Assembly (NCBI RefSeq): GCF_000344805.1
Contig: NC_020453.1
Coordinates: 2,356,001 to 2,420,000, forward strand
Origin: Bradyrhizobium oligotrophicum S58
GTDB taxonomy: Bacteria > Pseudomonadota > Alphaproteobacteria > Rhizobiales > Xanthobacteraceae
Length of the DNA stretch: 64,000 nucleotides
Direction: 5' to 3'
Below are positions 34,008 to 42,963 of the stretch, piece after piece; positions within the stretch are counted from its first letter, which is position 1; the number at the start of each line of letters is the position of its first letter. The notes below the pieces were generated by a model. That model was not told where the DNA came from and did no database searches. It saw nothing but the letters and a program-made list of their open reading frames with translations. A program made the position numbers and the translations under genes.

Positions 34008-34164
34008 TCCGATCTCGGGTCGCGGACGTGGGAAATCGAGTAGGCGTTGCCGCCGGGCCGGGCTAAGTCAGAGCCCGCATGCGGGGCCGGATAGTGATCG
34101 ATGAGTTCACGGCCGAGCCTGCTTGCACCCGGCTGAACCTCATTTGAACGAAGGACTGATTGCC

Positions 34165-34455
34165 ATGCTTCGCCTCGTACTTCCGTTTGTTGCCCTCATC
34201 GCCGTGTCCTCCTGTCTTCTGTCGCAGAGCGCGCTCGCCGGCAACCGCCCCGCTGCCGAGTCCTGCGCCGCCAAGTTGTCGCCGGTCGCGAAGCAGATCT
34301 ACGACGCGAGCGCGCCGGCGATCGGCCCGGACAGCGTCGTCAAGGATGTCATCGTCGAGCGGGTCCGGCCGCTGGTGATGGCCGGCAAGTTCGATCGCGA
34401 CACCGCCCGCGCCAACGCCACGCCGGCCGGCGAATGCCTGGTGCTGCTCAAATAG
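34165..34455 (+). CDS. Small secreted protein, 96 aa
   Basis: An exported protein with a clear signal peptide (LRLVLPFVALIAVSSCLLSQ, cut after SALA). The mature part is about 70 residues with two cysteines (ESCAAKLS and GECLVLLK) that could form one disulfide. The middle is helical: LSPVAKQIYDASAPAIGPDS, then VVKDVIVERVRPLVMAGKFD. I know similar small secreted proteins in Bradyrhizobium but no function. ATG at 34165 is chosen because the signal starts there; an ATT or ATG-like frame opens at 34123. It is divergent from TetR and lies 123 bases before the HXXEE gene. Confidence 0.68.
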   Translation: MLRLVLPFVALIAVSSCLLSQSALAGNRPAAESCAAKLSPVAKQIYDASAPAIGPDSVVKDVIVERVRPLVMAGKFDRDTARANATPAGECLVLLK

Positions 34456-34578
34456 GTCGCGCGGCAGGGCGCGAGGTTGGAGGCTGCGGCCTGACATGAG
34501 GTCGCACCCCCAGCCCGGGCGGCAGGTTTCTCCGGGGGACCCCGGCTTGGCAATGCCGTCCGACTCGCGCATCAATAG

Positions 34579-35145
34579 GTGATGCTCGACCTTCTCACCC
34601 GACACTGGGTCGCCGGTGCCGTGTTCATGGCCGCAGCGCTGCTGGCGCTGGTGCCGCTGCTGGCGGCCGACTGGCCGTTGGCGCTGCTGCTGATCTTCCT
34701 GCATTCGCCGGGCTACATGATCCACCAGGTCGAGGAGCATACCGGCGATCGCTTCCGTACTTTCGTCAATCAGGTGATATTCGGCGGCCGCGAGGCCCTG
34801 ACCACGGGCGACGTGCTCTGGGTCAATTGCGGCGCGGTCTGGGGCATCGACCTGATCGCGCTCTACATGGCCTGGATCGCCGGCCCGGCCTGGGCGCTGG
34901 TCGCGCCCTATCTGATGCTGGTCAATTCGATCGGCCATATCGGCCCGGCGCTGCGTTTCCGCAGCTACAATCCCGGCCTCGTCACCGGCATCGTCCTGTT
35001 CATTCCGCTCGGCCTCGTGACCGTGCTCGCCATCCCCGCGACCGCGGCCCAGCATGCCCTCGGCTTCGGCGTGTCGCTGCTGCTGCACGTCATCATCGCG
35101 GCCAACGCCATCCGCCGGGCGTCGCATGCTCGCGCCGTGGCCTGA
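34579..35145 (+). CDS. HXXEE-domain membrane protein
   Basis: A 188-aa inner-membrane protein with about five helices: AVFMAAALLALVPLLAADW, WPLALLLIFLHSPGYMIHQV and later segments. The family signature is the histidine and acid motif HQVEEHTGDRFRTFVNQ. HXXEE proteins are of unknown activity, with the His/Glu cluster proposed to be catalytic or metal-binding. The neighbour TetR gene is typical of the family context. The start is ATG at 34579, with a weak upstream ribosome site. A convergent PepSY gene ends 10 bases after it. Confidence 0.85.
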   Translation: MMLDLLTRHWVAGAVFMAAALLALVPLLAADWPLALLLIFLHSPGYMIHQVEEHTGDRFRTFVNQVIFGGREALTTGDVLWVNCGAVWGIDLIALYMAWIAGPAWALVAPYLMLVNSIGHIGPALRFRSYNPGLVTGIVLFIPLGLVTVLAIPATAAQHALGFGVSLLLHVIIAANAIRRASHARAVA

Positions 35146-35154
35146 GCACGGGTC

Positions 35155-36321
35155 TCATTCGCCCGGAACGAGCTGGATTGCCGGCGACGGCCGTGGCGGG
35201 CGGCGCAACCGTCTGCGCGACACATAGAGCAGCACGCCGGTGACGCTGAACAGCGGCATCAGCGCGCCGGCGAGCATGAAGACGAGCTGGCCCGGCCAGC
35301 CGAGAATGCTGCCGCGGTGGATATCCAGGATGCGCGCAAGCACGCGCTCGCCCGCCGTCTTGTCGGCATAGCGCTCCGCCGCCTGCAGCCGGCCCGTCGC
35401 GCCTTCGATGCGGAATTCGTCGCGCACGCCGTCATGGGCTTCGCGCGGCCATGCTCGCACGCGCACCGTCGTGCCGGCGGCCGGCAGCGTGATCTGAATG
35501 GCGGCGAAGCGGTCGCCGGTTTCGCGCAGCACTGTCGCCCATACCAGATCGAGCGCCATCGGCTTCGGCTCCGGTCTGGACTCCGAGCGGCCCTCGCGCG
35601 GCGCTTTCGGCATGGGCGGCGGGGCCGCGGCGAGCAGCCAGGTGAGACCGTCCTTGTACCAGTTATAGGAGTAGGACAGCCCGGTCAGCGCCATCACCAG
35701 GTAGACCGGCAGCAGCCACGTGCCGATCACGGTGTGGAGCGAACGGTGCAGGCCGCGACCGCTGAGGCCGAGCTGCGGCTTCAGCCATGAGGTCGCGCTG
35801 CCGGCGCGTCGCGGCCAGCGCAGCACAAGGCCGGTGATCAGCAGTATCACGAGGCCAAGCACTGTCGCGCCGGTGATCTGGCGGCCGGCACCGTTGCCGT
35901 CGCCGGGCAGCAGCAGCCAGCGATGCAGCCGGCGCACGGTGGCGAAGAACGCTTCGCCGCGGGGCGTGCCGAGCACGCGCGCGTCATAGGGATCGACCAG
36001 CACCGAGGACGGTCGTCCGCCATTCTCGCCGCGCGCAAAGCGGATGTGCACCGCCGCAGTGGGATCGCGCGACAGCGTGATCGCGGCCACCTTGCCGGCA
36101 TCCGGATCGGCCTGCAGCCGGGCGACGAGCTCAGCCGGCGCGAGCGGCGCGTCGCTACGCGCCGTCACGTGGGCCAGCGAGGCGTCGAGACCGGCCTGGA
36201 TCTCGTCCTCGAAGCCCATGATCGCGCCGGTGACGCCCATCGAGGCGAGCACCAGCGCCGCGGCGAGGCCGAGGACGGAGTGAATCTGCAGCAGTGCTGG
36301 CTTGATATGGAATCCCGTCAA
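35155..36321 (-). CDS. PepSY-associated transmembrane protein, siderophore-linked
   Basis: A 388-aa inner-membrane protein of the PepSY_TM family. The N-terminus LQIHSVLGLAAALVLASMGV is the first helix, and conserved histidines follow (RLHRWLLLPGDGNGAGRQIT; GRGLHRSLHTVIGTWLLPVY; ILDIHRGSILGWPGQLVFML). These may bind heme or pass electrons. Four helices frame periplasmic PepSY regions. The gene starts 23 bases after the TonB-dependent receptor stop, so both are in one operon. Such proteins are thought to reduce ferric siderophores in the periplasm after receptor uptake. Confidence 0.9.
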   Translation of the reverse strand: MTGFHIKPALLQIHSVLGLAAALVLASMGVTGAIMGFEDEIQAGLDASLAHVTARSDAPLAPAELVARLQADPDAGKVAAITLSRDPTAAVHIRFARGENGGRPSSVLVDPYDARVLGTPRGEAFFATVRRLHRWLLLPGDGNGAGRQITGATVLGLVILLITGLVLRWPRRAGSATSWLKPQLGLSGRGLHRSLHTVIGTWLLPVYLVMALTGLSYSYNWYKDGLTWLLAAAPPPMPKAPREGRSESRPEPKPMALDLVWATVLRETGDRFAAIQITLPAAGTTVRVRAWPREAHDGVRDEFRIEGATGRLQAAERYADKTAGERVLARILDIHRGSILGWPGQLVFMLAGALMPLFSVTGVLLYVSRRRLRRPPRPSPAIQLVPGE

Positions 36322-36344
36322 GCGGCGTCCTCCCCGTCCTGTCG

Positions 36345-38657
36345 CTAGAACTTCACCGTCGCCGACAGCGACACCCGCCTGGCGTCGCCGACCGCGACGT
36401 TCAGCGCGCTCACCGCCGACGGGTAGTAGACGTTGTCGAACAGGTTCTTGACGTTGAGCTGGTAGATCACCGGCAGGTTCTGGTGCCTGGTCTCATAGCT
36501 CGCGAAGATGTCGGCCACGACGTAGGACGGCAGCACGAAGCTGTTGGCGGCATCGCCGGCGCGGTCGCCGACATAGCGCGCGCCGCCGCCGAGCCTGAGC
36601 TTACCGGGCACGGCGATGCCGAAATCGTAGACCAAGTAGAGGGAGGCGGTGTTGAGCGCGACGTTCTGCAACCGGTTGCCGCGGTAGACCGGGTCATCCG
36701 TGACCCTGGCATCGGTGTAGCCGTAGCTGCCGATCATGCTCCAGGCGTCGGAGAGCCTGCCGGTGACGTCGATCTCGGCGCCGCGCGAGCGCACCTTGCC
36801 GGCCGTGGTGTATTCGACGACGTTGCTGGCGTTGGTCTGCGACACCAGCACGTTCTGCTTGTCGATGTCGTAGACCGCGACGGTGCCGGACAGCCGCTTG
36901 TCGAGGTCGAACTTGAAGCCGGTCTCCCAGGCCGTGCCTTGCTCCGGCGCGATGTTGGAGCCGAGCACGACGCCGCCCGACAGCGGCGCGATGGTCGAGT
37001 TCGGCTTCAGCGACTGCGTGTAGCTGGCATAGAGCGAGAATTGCTCGTTCAGCTTGAGGATGGCGCCGCCGAGCGGCAGCACCTTGTCGGCGGCGACGTC
37101 GGTGTTGGCCGTGAACGGCCGGCCACGGCCGGCGATCTGCTCATAGTCCATGTAGCGCACGCCGCCGACCAGCGCGAGCCTGTCGGTAAGATGCAGCGTA
37201 TCCTGCAGGAACAGCGAGTACGTGCCGAGCTTGTCGGTCTGGTCGCTGTCGGCCGGCGAGATCGTCGTGCCCGGCTGCAGCAGGCCATAGACCGGATTGT
37301 AGACGTTGAATGAGGTCGAGTTTGAGACAGGCTGGCGGATCAGGTCCTGTCGATAGATCGTGCGATATTGCGCGTCGCCGCCGAACAGCACCTCGTTGCG
37401 CAACCCGCCGATCCAGAAGCCGCCCTGCACGTAGGACGTGCCGTAGCTCACCCGGCTCAGCGATCCCCACGTACCGTCATTGCTGCGGGTCTCCACGCCC
37501 TTCGCATCAATCTTGGTGATGCGCAGCTGGTTGGCGCTGAAGCTCTCGGTGTTGTAGCTGTAGGCCGCGTTGAGTTTCCAGTCCTCGTTGAGCTTCTGCT
37601 CGATCGAGGCCTGCACCAGGTCGGACTGTCCCCACATGTTGTTGAAGGGCTCGTCGAGCCGCCGCGTCGCCGGGATCGCCAGCGGCGCGCCGTTGACGAA
37701 GGCGGTGCCGCGATCGAACGGGGTGATGAACTCGCGATGTTCGTAGTTGAGCTGCACCGTCGTCGTGTCGCCGTACCAGGCCAGCGACGGCGCCGCCAGC
37801 ATCTCGCGGTGGCGGCCGAAATTACGCCAGTAGTCCTCGCTGACGCCGTAGCCGATGAAACGATAGGCGAGGCCGCCATCGCCGATCGGGCCGGTGACGT
37901 CGATCGTGCCGTCGGCGCCGGTCCTGCTGTTGGCATAGGCCGAGCCGAGCAGCGTGACCGAGCCGTGCTGATACAGCTCGGGCCGCTTGCTGATGGTGTT
38001 GACGATGCCGCCGGGATCCATGATGCCGTACAGCAGCGAGGCCGGTCCCTTCAGCACCTCGACGCTCTCGATGGCGGCATTGAGGCTGCGACCCTGCACC
38101 AGCGGCATGCCGTTGCGCATGATCGAGCCGTCACGGTTGTCGCCGAAGCCGCGCCGCATCACCGCGTCCTGGGTGCCGGCGAGCGTGTTGGCCTGGGTGA
38201 CGCCGCTGATATTGGCGAGCGCATCGTCGATGTTGCGCGGCAGCTGGTCTTTCAGCACCTGCTCGGGCACGACGTTGACCGATTGCGCCGTGTTCAGCGG
38301 CGAGGCGCCGGTTCGCAAGGTCGTCGCGCTCGGCATGGCGCGGTAGTTGAGCTTGGCGGCGTTCAGCACCGCGGCCTCCGCTGCCGCGCGTTCCGCGCGC
38401 GTCGGCGGAGGCGGAGCCTGCTGGACCGTTCGTCGTGACGGCAGCGCCTGTGCGCGGCGCTGCTGCGCGCCGGCGGTGGCGCTCGGAGGCTTGCGCTTCG
38501 CGGTCGGCGCATCCACCGTCACCGGCGGCAACGTCGCCTGGGCATGCACGGGGGCAGGAGAGCAGAGCAGATCGGCAGTCAAGGCGCCCATGATAGCAAG
38601 CGCGCCGCACATCCCGGTACGATCGCGAGGATCGCGCCGGCCTTCACACTTCGTCAT
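36345..38657 (-). CDS. TonB-dependent siderophore receptor
   Basis: A 770-aa outer-membrane receptor. A long leader with an N-terminal helix (GALAIMGALTADLLCSPAPV) is followed by a Pro/Arg/Ala-rich stretch (about 45-90), then the plug (about 105-230; SVNVVPEQVLKDQLPRNIDD, then SNGTR-like GGIV segment DPGGIVNTISKRPELYQHGS). The barrel ends in LSATVKF with the terminal aromatic residue typical of OMPs. The PepSY gene follows after 23 bases. A degenerate iron-control-like element is at 38750-38766 upstream. The ligand (ferrichrome, catecholate, hydroxamate) cannot be assigned. Confidence 0.92.
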   Translation of the reverse strand: MTKCEGRRDPRDRTGMCGALAIMGALTADLLCSPAPVHAQATLPPVTVDAPTAKRKPPSATAGAQQRRAQALPSRRTVQQAPPPPTRAERAAAEAAVLNAAKLNYRAMPSATTLRTGASPLNTAQSVNVVPEQVLKDQLPRNIDDALANISGVTQANTLAGTQDAVMRRGFGDNRDGSIMRNGMPLVQGRSLNAAIESVEVLKGPASLLYGIMDPGGIVNTISKRPELYQHGSVTLLGSAYANSRTGADGTIDVTGPIGDGGLAYRFIGYGVSEDYWRNFGRHREMLAAPSLAWYGDTTTVQLNYEHREFITPFDRGTAFVNGAPLAIPATRRLDEPFNNMWGQSDLVQASIEQKLNEDWKLNAAYSYNTESFSANQLRITKIDAKGVETRSNDGTWGSLSRVSYGTSYVQGGFWIGGLRNEVLFGGDAQYRTIYRQDLIRQPVSNSTSFNVYNPVYGLLQPGTTISPADSDQTDKLGTYSLFLQDTLHLTDRLALVGGVRYMDYEQIAGRGRPFTANTDVAADKVLPLGGAILKLNEQFSLYASYTQSLKPNSTIAPLSGGVVLGSNIAPEQGTAWETGFKFDLDKRLSGTVAVYDIDKQNVLVSQTNASNVVEYTTAGKVRSRGAEIDVTGRLSDAWSMIGSYGYTDARVTDDPVYRGNRLQNVALNTASLYLVYDFGIAVPGKLRLGGGARYVGDRAGDAANSFVLPSYVVADIFASYETRHQNLPVIYQLNVKNLFDNVYYPSAVSALNVAVGDARRVSLSATVKF

Positions 38658-39001
38658 CGTTCACGTCACTTCCACGTCGAGTCGTTCAGGCGTCGGCCCG
38701 AACGACGTTCGATCTATCAACCCGGCGGATCGAAGGACATGGCGCGTGTAGTTGAATTGCTCTAAGCAGTGCGGAGTTTACGCGTCGACGAGTTGTTCCA
38801 AGCCGCGCGGAATTGCGGCGTGGTGGCGTATTCCCGCGTTTTTCGCTTCGATTTCCGTCGGCGTCGACGGCGCTAGCAATGGCTCGTGCGAGCGATGCGC
38901 ATGGGTGCCATGCGCGGCTCCGCCGCGGCGGCCCTCTACTGCCGTTGCAGAAGGCCGCCAGTCTCAATTTTCGGAACGGCGGAGACGACGAACAACAATC
39001 C
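38658..39001. other. Intergenic region upstream of the siderophore receptor
   Basis: No gene is convincing. This should hold the promoter of the receptor operon; the candidate iron-control element is at 38750-38766. The short frame at 38752-39018 has no recognisable product. Confidence 0.5.
38750..38766. promoter_or_regulatory. Degenerate iron-control (Irr/ICE-like) element
   Basis: AGTTGAATTGCTCTAAG agrees with 11 of 17 positions of the TTTAGAA...TTCTAAA type iron-control element as I remember it, keeping the right half CTCTAA and part of the left. It is 93-109 bases upstream of the receptor start. Binding by Irr is only inferred. Confidence 0.3.
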
Positions 39002-39322
39002 TCATCGCTTCGGATTGATCGTGCCCGAATGCGGGCTCATCGTGCCGGTGGTGCCGTTCTCTGTCCCGGTGACATCGTCGCTCATGCCGGTCGCGCTGCC
39101 GGTGCGGCCGCCGGTCGCGCTGGTGTCGGTGCCGGTCGACGAGCGGCCCATGTTCGCACCGGTGGTGCCGGTGTCGGTCGAATGGCCCATCCCGGGACTC
39201 GTCGCCGTGCCCGAGCCGCCGGTGCCGGTATTGGCGCCGGCGCCGCTGCTGCTCTGGGCCAGCGCAAGTGAGCTCGTCAGCGCGAAAGCCGCGGCGATGC
39301 CGATGGTGGTGATCGTCTTCAT
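39002..39322 (-). CDS. Small secreted Gly/Thr/Ser-rich protein, 106 aa
   Basis: An exported low-complexity protein. The signal peptide is TTIGIAAAFALTSSLALAQS. After it almost every residue is Gly, Thr, Ser, Ala or Asn (for example SSSGAGANTGTGGSGTATSP), with Met at intervals and a basic end NPKR. No domain is recognisable; such proteins are common in Bradyrhizobium. A possible sigma-EcfG (general stress) promoter lies upstream: GGAAC at 39376-39372 and TGTT at 39355-39352 (minus strand) with a 16-base spacer. ATG start with AAGGAGAG just upstream. The receptor is downstream on the same strand, 344 bases away. Confidence 0.72.
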   Translation of the reverse strand: MKTITTIGIAAAFALTSSLALAQSSSGAGANTGTGGSGTATSPGMGHSTDTGTTGANMGRSSTGTDTSATGGRTGSATGMSDDVTGTENGTTGTMSPHSGTINPKR

Positions 39323-39351
39323 GCGATGCCTTTCTCTCCTTGAGCGGAGCT

Positions 39352-39376
39352 AACAGCGATTGCGTCGTGCCGTTCC
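39352..39376 (-). promoter_or_regulatory. Possible sigma-EcfG promoter of the Gly/Thr-rich gene
   Basis: On the minus strand GGAAC (39376-39372), 16 bases, then TGTT (39355-39352), against the general-stress consensus GGAAC-N16/17-CGTT: one mismatch. It lies about 30 bases before the ATG. Match is seen; use is inferred. Confidence 0.4.
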
Positions 39377-39417
39377 TGACAGACAGACTGCCTTCCGCCG
39401 GATCGGCTGGCCGCGCC

Positions 39418-40017
39418 TCAGCCGCGGCCCTTGTTGTCGTTGTGATCCTGAAACTGCTCGGTCTCGACGCAGCGGCCGTCCTGGCCGCGTTCGCGCGAGC
39501 TCTCGGTCTTGTCGCGGTTCGACAGCACCATGTTCTCGCCGACGAGATCCTCCTGCAGGTCGGTCATGGCGCCCGAGCCATCGCCCTTGCCCTTGAGGTG
39601 CGGTCCAGGCGCAGAGCTGCCGTTGCTCGGTTGCGCCGCGAGCGGCCGCTGCCGGTGCTGCTCGCGTTCGATCTCGCGGGCGAGCTCGCCGGAATCGGGA
39701 TTGTCCGGCTTGCGTTCGAGCGTGCGCAATTGCTGCTCGTGGGTCTTGCGGCCCTGCAACGCGCGACGGCGCGGCGGCTGGTCGCGGTCGGATTGCGGCG
39801 GCCCGCGGCGGCGGTCCATCACCTCGGCCTTGTCGATGCCGCCCTGCGCATTGGTATCGTTCTCGACATCGCCCTGGATCGTGTTGACGCCTTCGAGCTC
39901 CTGGAGATCATCGAGGCTCGCCTGCGCCATCGTCACGCCCTTGGAGCCACCAATCAGCGGATTGCGAACGAGGTCGACATTGGTCGGGCGCGGCAGCTTC
40001 CGATGCTTGTTGCTCAT
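39418..40017 (-). CDS. Charged, probably disordered hypothetical protein, 199 aa
   Basis: I do not recognise a named family. It is rich in Arg, Lys, Asp, Glu, Gln and Gly, with little hydrophobic content, so it is probably disordered: MSNKHRKLPRPTNVDLVRNP, LIGGSKGVTMAQASLDDLQE, RRRALQGRKTHEQQLRTLER. There is no signal peptide, so it is intracellular. A possible sigma-EcfG promoter (AGAAC at 40215-40211, CGTT at 40194-40191, minus strand, 16-base spacer) lies about 170 bases upstream. It might be a stress or desiccation protein, but that rests on the promoter and composition only. Confidence 0.65.
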   Translation of the reverse strand: MSNKHRKLPRPTNVDLVRNPLIGGSKGVTMAQASLDDLQELEGVNTIQGDVENDTNAQGGIDKAEVMDRRRGPPQSDRDQPPRRRALQGRKTHEQQLRTLERKPDNPDSGELAREIEREQHRQRPLAAQPSNGSSAPGPHLKGKGDGSGAMTDLQEDLVGENMVLSNRDKTESSRERGQDGRCVETEQFQDHNDNKGRG

Positions 40018-40395
40018 TGGTTGCTCGCTCCATGCGCCGGATGCGTGTTTCCGCCCTTCGCTTCCGGCCGTGCGTAGGGCGTGAGTCGTGCTTGCCGCCG
40101 CCGGTGGAGACGCGGCTGTGCCGACGGCCGACACGACAGGTTCCTCGCGTTCCCCTCCCGGCTGTACCTGACTGTCGTTTGCGAAGGACCAACGCGCGCC
40201 CCGGAGCAGAGTTCTAAATACAAAAGGGATTGATCGGTGTGTTCCGGCCGGGTCGCGATGCCCTCGGCCGTCAACCGCGGCTCTGACGACGCAGGTCATG
40301 TGCGGGAGGATGTCGACGAGCGTGTGGTGCGCCGCGCTTGGAGTTTCTCAGCAGCGCTGCGGTGACATGTTGGCAGGCACAGCGCCGAGCCGGTG
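40018..40395. other. Intergenic region with a possible stress promoter
   Basis: No gene visible. A candidate sigma-EcfG promoter for the charged protein lies at 40191-40215 on the minus strand. The rest is GC-rich with no clear terminator for the upstream PAS gene. Confidence 0.5.
40191..40215 (-). promoter_or_regulatory. Possible sigma-EcfG promoter of the charged protein gene
   Basis: AGAAC (40215-40211), 16 bases, then CGTT (40194-40191) on the minus strand. Only the first base differs from the GGAAC-N16-CGTT consensus. Position fits the gene at 39418-40017 with a leader of about 170 bases. Confidence 0.35.
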
Positions 40396-41007
40396 CTAGC
40401 CTGCCTTCACGTCTGGCGTGACGTCCTCGACATGATGAAGGATGAAAGCGAGGCGTCCCTGCTCGTCATGGAGAGGCGTGTTGATCGGCTGCCAGTGCCG
40501 TTCCACGAACACGCCTTCGGCATTGCGGATGTCGTAGCGCTGGATCGGCATTGCGTGCGGCTGCCCGGTCTGCACCACCGTGCGCAGCGAACCGTAGAGA
40601 TTGTTGACGCCGTCGGCGAGCGGATCATCGGGATTGTCCGGAAACACCTCGAAGAGCGATTTGCCTGCGATCATCTGCCGCTCGGTGAAGGTCACGGCGG
40701 CATAGGCTGCGTTGATGTCGGCGATGTACAATCCTGGTCCTGGGTCGATCAGCATATAAGGGTGAGGCGAGGTGTCGAATTCCCGCTGGAAATGCCGCTT
40801 GATCGCAGTCGCGTCGGCGACCGGCCGTCGGTGCAGATTCGACGACGAGGGATCGGCGCCCACGTCCGCGGCTTCGAGCAGGGCCAGCTCACGCCTTGTG
40901 CTCGCAAGCAGCACCCGCAGCGTGCGCAGCAAGACGGCGTCGGTCGATTCGGCCAGCAATTTCTCGAAATGAGCGACGTTCTGCTCGCAGATGAAACGTT
41001 TCATCAT
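40396..41007 (-). CDS. PAS-domain protein, 203 aa
   Basis: A short cytoplasmic protein made of a helical N-terminus (MMKRFICEQNVAHFEKLLAE, then RTLRVLLASTRRELALLEAA) and one PAS domain (about 75-195; DTSPHPYMLIDPGPGLYIAD, INAAYAAVTFTERQMIAGKS, LFEVFPDNPDDPLADGVNNL). The domain end FILHHVEDVTPDV has the form of a PAS seen in front of histidine kinases and cyclases, but no output domain follows here. It could be a truncated kinase or a single-domain adaptor. It has its own promoter region and no partner gene. Confidence 0.8.
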   Translation of the reverse strand: MMKRFICEQNVAHFEKLLAESTDAVLLRTLRVLLASTRRELALLEAADVGADPSSSNLHRRPVADATAIKRHFQREFDTSPHPYMLIDPGPGLYIADINAAYAAVTFTERQMIAGKSLFEVFPDNPDDPLADGVNNLYGSLRTVVQTGQPHAMPIQRYDIRNAEGVFVERHWQPINTPLHDEQGRLAFILHHVEDVTPDVKAG

Positions 41008-41203
41008 CGCTCTGAATCACTTTTCCCCGGCCGGAACCCAGTCTAGCCGGGCGCAGCCTCTATGTCATGGCTGGTGCCGAAGCGGCGCCGGCATGCCGCA
41101 GGGCGTGAATTTGGCGCGGCAGCTGGACTCGCCGTCGCGCCGTCCTGATCATGGCGGCCCCCGGCGCAATCTCACGCGGCGGGCGAAGTGAACGTTGCCG
41201 CGG

Positions 41204-42751
41204 CTAGTGGACCACATTGCCTTCGATCGTCACGTCCTTGCCGTATCGTCCCCGGGTCTTCATCGTCAGTTTGTCGCCGACGAAGGTGAGGCGCCAATTT
41301 CGCTCTTCGCCCTGGCCAATGAATTGCACGTCGACCGCAAACGTCGTGGCGTCGACCCAGCTGCCTTTCATGGCGCGGTAGGTGTAGGGCTGCCAGGGAT
41401 GGCTCTGGGCGGTCTTGCGGAAGGTGCCGTCGAGCCCGATCGGGCTTTGCAGGTGCAGAATGCCGTTCTCCGAGCCCCGCTCCGGGATATCCCATGCGAC
41501 ATGCGGATCGGCGTCCGTCAGATACAGCGTCATCGCCCTGATGCCGACCGGGCTGGGCGGGAACGTGTAGGTCTTGCCTGAGATGGCTGCCGCGATCTCC
41601 GGCACTGCGCCGACCGGGCTCCGAGCCTCCGTGGCCACCTCCTTGACGGCAGCCGCGAGGTTCGCCGCGGCTTCCGGTGCGGCGGGCAAGGCGCTGTCCG
41701 ATTTGACGGCTGCCGAAATCTCGTTCGCAAGCTTGCGGAACGGACAGAAGTCGCGCGCGGTCATCACTGCCACGATATCGGGATCGGGCAGCACCATGAT
41801 GACCTGGCAGTGATAGCCCACGGTCATGAAGACGTTGCGATCCGGCAGCGCCCAGAACTGGTCCGCATAGCTCAGGCCCGGATCGAACGCCGCGTTCATG
41901 CTGATCGTGGCGTGGCTGACGGCCTCGATCCAGTCGGGCGGCAGCAATTGCTGGTCGCCCCAGCGCCCGCGGCGCAGATAGAGATAGCCGATCCTGGCCA
42001 TGTCGCGCGGCTTCAGCGCCAGCCCGAAGCCGCCGCCGGACACCCCCTGCGGATCCTTGAACCAGGCGTGCTCCGTGATGCCGAGCGGGGCGAACAGTCT
42101 TTCGGTGGCGAAGTCCTCGGCGCTCCGGCCGGTGAGCCTGGTGACGAGCGCGGAGAGCAGATGCGAGTTGCCGCTGTCGTAGTAGAAGGTCTCCCCCGGC
42201 GCATGGGCCATCGGCCGGTCGAGAATATATTGAACCCAGTCGGGGCTTGACGTCATTTCGACAATGGATCTCTCGGCACCGCCATTATAGCCCTCGTCCC
42301 AGTCGAGGCCCGAGGTCATGTTGAGCAGATGCTGCACGGTCATCGCCCGCTTGCGCGCGTCGACATTGGCGATCTTGCGATCATGGAAGAAATCGAGCAC
42401 CGGGTGATCGAGGCTGTCGAGCCTTCCGTCCTTGTGCAGCATCGCGATCAGCGTAGAGACCACCGCCTTGGTCGAGGAATTGATGATGTGCAGATCGTCC
42501 GCCTTGTACGGGTCGTAGGCGGCGTCGAGCACGATGCGGCCATGGCGCGTGATCAGCAGGCTGTCGAACCGCAGCGTCTTGCCGAAAGCGACCAGCTTCG
42601 CCAGCGCCGCGGAATCCATCCCTTCGTCTTCCGGCGTGGCGGTCTGCCAGTCCGCTTGCGGAAAGCCGGCTGTTTGAGCGCCCTCGGCCATCGCAGGCCT
42701 GATGAACAGACCGCCGAGCAGCAAAGCGGCGGCAAAGCTGACACGCAACAT
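41204..42751 (-). CDS. Serine hydrolase of the beta-lactamase/class C family
   Basis: A 515-aa exported serine hydrolase. Signal peptide LRVSFAAALLLGGLFIRPAM, then the beta-lactamase-like domain (about 40-340). The catalytic SxxK is SSTK within INSSTKAVVSTLIAML, the Tyr motif is YYDSGNSHLLSALVTR, and LTSGLDWDEGY-type segments follow (MTSGLDWDEGYNGGAERSI). A later domain contains the loop VGYHCQVIMVLPDPDIVAVM. The last 120 residues form an extra lipocalin-like region. ATG at 42751 was chosen because a signal begins there, eight codons inside the longer frame. Substrate may be an ester or peptide; resistance activity is not implied. Confidence 0.85.
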   Translation of the reverse strand: MLRVSFAAALLLGGLFIRPAMAEGAQTAGFPQADWQTATPEDEGMDSAALAKLVAFGKTLRFDSLLITRHGRIVLDAAYDPYKADDLHIINSSTKAVVSTLIAMLHKDGRLDSLDHPVLDFFHDRKIANVDARKRAMTVQHLLNMTSGLDWDEGYNGGAERSIVEMTSSPDWVQYILDRPMAHAPGETFYYDSGNSHLLSALVTRLTGRSAEDFATERLFAPLGITEHAWFKDPQGVSGGGFGLALKPRDMARIGYLYLRRGRWGDQQLLPPDWIEAVSHATISMNAAFDPGLSYADQFWALPDRNVFMTVGYHCQVIMVLPDPDIVAVMTARDFCPFRKLANEISAAVKSDSALPAAPEAAANLAAAVKEVATEARSPVGAVPEIAAAISGKTYTFPPSPVGIRAMTLYLTDADPHVAWDIPERGSENGILHLQSPIGLDGTFRKTAQSHPWQPYTYRAMKGSWVDATTFAVDVQFIGQGEERNWRLTFVGDKLTMKTRGRYGKDVTIEGNVVH

Positions 42752-42963
42752 GTTGCATTCCCCCCGGACCAACAATGCCTATCAACGCCATCGGAGCGCC
42801 GCGATCAATCAAAGATTGCGTGATATAACTGTGCCGCAGCGAAAACGGCGGGTCGGCGTCGCACGCGCAGGGCCGTTGGATTCGCACTCATCTAGCGATC
42901 CTGCAGTTCAAAACGCCGAATGGCATGCCTGTGATCCCGCGTTCAAAAAGGTTGTGGAGAAAC

